From Punica granatum (taxonomy: Eukaryota > Streptophyta > Magnoliopsida > Myrtales > Lythraceae): DNA of 64,000 nt. Made by a program: the position numbers and the translations under genes. Shown here one piece after another: positions 59,700-64,000 of this stretch (its first letter is position 1; the number at the start of each line of letters is the position of its first letter). A model generated the notes under the pieces. The model did not search any database. It had not been told where the DNA came from and saw nothing but the letters and a program-made list of their open reading frames with translations. The DNA is taken from NCBI RefSeq assembly GCF_007655135.1, contig NC_045130.1:6944001-7008000 (forward strand). The letters run 5' to 3'.

Positions 59700-60260
59700 T
59701 GGCTTATGGAGAAACCTTAATAAATTGCAAAGGTGTCAACTCTCTTTTCGAAATTGTCCCTTTCGTTCGGTGAATCACATACATACAAAATACATTATAT
59801 ATTTCTAGAAAAGCAACGCTGTGCGATTGCTTACTTCTCGGGCAAGATTAAAAAGTTTCAGCCTCTTCCACGGAAAATATATATATATATATATATATCA
59901 GCCTCGATATGTATGACAAATATATTAGAAAATATTCGATAAGTATTACTCATTCACTTTAGATGAGTAAAAATCAATCAAAATACTTGTAAGTAGAAAT
60001 TTGTGTGCTCATTGTGGAACTAATGTTTCACTTTCAGGCATGATGTTACACATTCAAGTGGATGAATACTCGCCAAATATGTGCACTAAATATATATATA
60101 TATATATATAGTTAAAATATTTTATGATTCGTTTTTTTTCGCTAGGAGTTTCATTATTTCTATATTCCTTCCCATGTTCCCAGCTAGACTGGTCCATGCA
60201 TGTCATAGCTTTTAATCAAAAAGAAAAACCGTATTTCCTTTGGGGACATCCAAAAACTAA
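59700..60260. other. Gene-free spacer
   Basis: AT-rich with (AT)n at 59879-59898 and 60090-60110. Nothing else is supported. Confidence 0.5.
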
Positions 60261-60580
60261 TAGTGTGTTTGGTTTTAGAGTTGAGTTGAGTTGAGTTGAG
60301 TTTTTATTTTAATTGGTTTGTAATAATTATAATGTTAAATTATAAGAAAAAGTGTGAAAAAATAATAAATAGTTGAAAAAAAGTAATGATTGTATTGTTG
60401 AATTGTGGAAAAAGTAACGAATAGTTTAGAGAATTTATTTTTAAAAATTGAATTGAATGGTTAAAAAAATTGAAGAAAAATGAAAAAGTAATAATTGTGT
60501 TGTTAACTTTTATTGTGTAGTGAATATAACTAAAATTAGAGTTAAAATCTTAAAATTGAATTGGGAAATCAAACGGGCCA
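60261..60580. mobile_element. Tourist-like MITE
   Basis: The left end is TAGTGTGTTTGGTTTTAGAG and the reverse complement of the right end is TGGCCCGTTTGATTTCCCAA. Both interiors are AT-rich, with GAGTTGAGTTGAG at the left and TTTTAACTC-type sequence at the right. TAA flanks each side, the usual Tourist/PIF-Harbinger target. About 320 bp, non-coding. Confidence 0.65.
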
Positions 60581-63500
60581 TAAGTTTCCTATGATTTTGT
60601 ACTAATGAATTACAAGTTTTTTATAATTGATTAATTACTACTATATAAATATATATTTATTATTTATTATTTTATATTCTTAAGATATCTTTTTCGGAAT
60701 CCTTATTTTCTATGTATTCTTTTGGACGAACAAGGGCATGCGACGCAAATCGAGACTTTCCATCATGTAAATTGACAACCCACAACTAAAGCGGAATATA
60801 AAATGAGAGTCAGGCAAAGAAAGGAAAATGTGATTGCGACTTTGGCCAAAATAAGTACAATTCGGGATTGGTATTGGGTTGTGAGTCTTGTGACGTGCCT
60901 TTCGAATTAGGAAGCTAGCCACGCATACCGATCTACTAATTAATAAGTAAAAATTAGTACTATATTATTGATATAACCAAATATTCGCAATAATTATTTA
61001 GGGTAAAAGAGAGAAGAAAATTCCTTCTTTGTTTTTATTATAATGAAGGTCATGCATCTTTTTATACATGTTAAGAGTTGGGTAGTGCTACCATGGTTGG
61101 TAGCAAAAATAACCACCACGGTTGTATTAGTTCTGACTGTCCGATCCCTTCAATTAAGATTTTGACCGTACACGTCTTGTAGATTTTTTTTAGTTAAGAT
61201 TCATCCCTCAAAGTTTGACTATTGATATTTTCGATCACGCATCTTCTCGTTGACTTTCGATTTCACCCGTAAACGAGCTGGATCCGCTTCAATATTAATT
61301 CAAACCACATTGCATCGGTAAATTATGTAATCGCCTTATGCTGGAAGTTTATCTTGTTGCTCAGCCACTTATCTATAGGTGGTCTTCGTCTTCTTCCTCT
61401 TCGTTTCTCCTTAGGCGAGAATGTGGGAACATATTGAGGGATTTACGCCTCCCGTCCTTCCCATCTACATATGTGTTTGTGCTAGAGAGAAGCAGGGTAG
61501 AATTGATCAAAATTAGGGTTCATATTTGATGAATTTGGGTTCATATTTATTTAAGAAATTTTTCTGAGAAAGAATGAGCAATTGCTATGAGAACCCGTTT
61601 TAATTAAGATTAGCTCCATTGCGTGTATTTGATGGGCGAAGAGTGATCAAGAAGGCATTGGCAGCAAATATAGAACTTTTGTGGACATTGAAAATATATA
61701 TATGTATATATATATATATATGTAGATCAGTAGATGATCAATTCTTGAAAGAATAAATTAATCGAGCATTTTTTGGACAGGTGGGTATATATGCATAGAT
61801 GGACATAGGATTGGCTCTGCGGTACATATTGTTTCGATGTTACTGCCAATGAAATTACATGACAGTCAATTAGCCGGTGACTGATTGCCGAGGAAGGCAG
61901 ATAGCAATCAGAGCGGAAGCCACCTCCATTGTTCAGCAAGAAATTTACCGAACTGTGAGGCCGTGAGGAAAGGGAGAGGAAGGGGATGATTCGGGCTCGG
62001 AGCTGGAGGCAGAACTGGGAAGGGCTGGCGGTCTCGGGTCGGTGACGATTGTCGATGAGATTGAATTTTTTGCGGGCAATTTTAGGGATTCTTCGAGATT
62101 GTATGTTGTCTTCAATTGTTTCTTATTCCATTGGAGACAGGAACAGAAGACAACGTTAATTAGCGATTTATTTTTAGTAATTAAATTATTTTTTATTTAG
62201 TTGAACCGGTGTAATTTGGTTTGGTTTAATATTGAAGTGGATCCGGCTTGTTCACAGGCGAGACCGACCATCGGCAAGAAGATATGTGACCAAAAATATC
62301 GATAGCCAAACTATGAAGATGAATCTTTAATATAAAAAATTAAGACACTCGTACGACCAGAATTTTACGCAATGAGATCTGACGGCCAAGAGTAAATAAA
62401 CTATGATGATTGTTTTTACTTGCCAACTGCCGTAAAATCTCCAGTGAAAAGTTAGAACCTCACATAAAAAAAAATTAATTAAAAATCACAAATTTAGAAA
62501 GGAATTGAGTTATCTTATTGATTCAAGTTTTGAGTTGGAGATAAATTCATCATCTTGTAGGCTTGTAGATGAATATTTTACATAATATTATAGCTATTTT
62601 ATTATTGCCCATGCATTCTCATACCACGCTAGGTCCAACTTGAGTGCAACTAAGAGTGCCTTACGTTGTTCAATTCGAGTGTGGAGCTCACTCAAAAGAG
62701 TAATCGAGAGTTGTATCCCACTGCATACACTTCCTTTTTAACAGTAAAAGAAAAGGAAAGAGCAACTTTTCAGGTGATGTTGCTTTCACGAAATTAAAAG
62801 GAATCTATCAATCAATTAAAGAGAATGTGACGTAGTAGCGCACGCTCTCGCCTGATAATTACGAGATTTCTGATTTGATATTTAATGGAACTACTCGTGC
62901 CATTTTATCATATTTCTATTTCTTTTATTAGGTTTATAAACCTCTCTTATAACTAGAAAATGAACGAAAGATTCTCATTGATGAGATATAGGTCAATTTC
63001 TCATACACTGCAAATGGACCAGCTAATATGTACAATTTCCAATATTTGTGTGCGTATATAAGTGATGTCATTCTTTTCTCATTAACGAGATGAGATTAAT
63101 TAATTCATGTACATTATCATACATAAATGTATTATATGGAACTTTCTTTATGAAGGTGAGTGTTTGCCCTTGGCATGCATATTAGCATCTAGAATTTACA
63201 ACTGTCCTTTTTTATTGCCGATGAAAGATGACGATCACGTAATGGCTTACGGTTGAGAGTGGCACAACAAGATGGGGGGCTTAAATGAGACAAATAAAAA
63301 CTTCACAGGCACATTCAGAAGGAATACAAAGCTCGGGGCAGTGAAGGAATTTGCAAATACGTATAACGGAGGTTTTGGTGATTCCCACGGGACAATGTCC
63401 CTTGGGGGCCCCACCCCTTGCAATGGAGCATACTATTTTTTTTATAATAAAGATAAATATTTAATATTTAATAAATCAACATAAATACTCTCACTATATA

Positions 63501-64000
63501 TTAAATTTATCATCTCTTAATTAGCAGATGTAAGCGTGGGCATCCACGATATCCATTTTGATGAAACATATTATTATTCATTCATAGGAAAAGCAGGGCA
63601 GGGGCCCACCTCGTCCTTGAGGTAGGGGCCGTCAGAGTGGACGGGCCCCACCTCAGGCCCCCTGTCTGTCCCTGTCTCTGTCTCTCTCTCTTCTCCCTCA
63701 CAATTCGGCCATAAATGTTACAAAAAAAAAAAAAAAACAAGTGTCTTTTTCTTTGGCCATCTTTCTTTAATCAAAGTGCTTGCATACGTTAGCAATCTAA
63801 CAGTCTCTGCATCTCAGCTAAGCCAGAAAATGGTGTAAAAAGTTTAAGGTGTGGTTGCAGATGCTTAATTGCGTTTTAATGAGTAAGCTGAAAATATCTC
63901 GTACTCCCCCTCAAATCGATACCTTGGTATGATTAGTATCTTTCAGTTGGACGAATATATTGTGATTTTGTCGGGGAAAAAAGAAAAAAAAAGAAAAAGA
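60581..64000. other. Gene-free right-hand end
   Basis: About 3.4 kb with no recognisable gene. Contains (AT)n at about 61689-61722, a short GC-rich island at about 61960-62040, and a GGGGCCCACCTC-containing inverted repeat at about 63608-63660 followed by a CT-rich tract, possibly the promoter of a gene beyond the window. Confidence 0.5.

Overview
This is nuclear DNA of a flowering plant. Genes have many exons with GT-AG introns, spacers are AT-rich with (AT)n, (GA)n and poly-G tracts, and there are plant-specific families (PLS-type PPR, SCPL peptidase, GUX glycosyltransferase, type I MADS, LAZ1). TIR-NBS-LRR (TNL) genes point to a eudicot. Myrtales, for example pomegranate or eucalyptus, is only a guess. 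For most genes I rebuilt the exons by hand; the spliced lengths are multiples of three and every junction stays in phase.

Layout: (1) 1-6.5 kb holds a PPR protein running off the left edge and a complete ten-exon serine carboxypeptidase-like gene, both on the minus strand. (2) 6.5-11.8 kb is gene-free, with a long-TIR MITE and a 5'-truncated LINE that still has its target-site duplication. (3) 11.9-25 kb holds three housekeeping genes: a plastid RimP/UPF0090-like protein (-), a GUX/PGSIP xylan glucuronosyltransferase (-) and VPS45 (+). (4) 25.6-41 kb is a fast-changing block: a RecA-like gene fragment inside AT-rich repeats, a TNL with one LRR frameshift (+), an LTR remnant, a heavily broken convergent TNL pseudogene (-) carrying a small LTR retroelement (TRIM), and a NAC-domain relic. 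(5) 44-46.8 kb is a complete LAZ1-homologue gene (+). (6) 47.8-48.2 kb is a stand-alone C/D box snoRNA gene with telo-box and site II promoter elements. (7) 50.2-51.4 kb is a pathogen-related protein gene (+). (8) 55.5 kb is an intronless type I MADS gene (+). (9) 57.9-59.5 kb is a LEA/TMEM205-like gene (-) with ABA-response-type elements upstream and a one-base frameshift. The last 4.5 kb has no recognisable gene.

From memory, the UPF0090, GUX3, VPS45 and LAZ1-homologue genes also lie near each other on Arabidopsis chromosome 1 (around At1g77122-At1g77220). The window therefore looks like a conserved ancestral block into which a TNL cluster and several mobile elements have been inserted. The most rewarding observations are the snoRNA gene, with a 13-base-pair guide to 18S rRNA, and the layered decay of the TNL pair: slippage deletion, nonsense codons, damaged P-loop, TRIM insertion and recent 138-bp LRR amplification.
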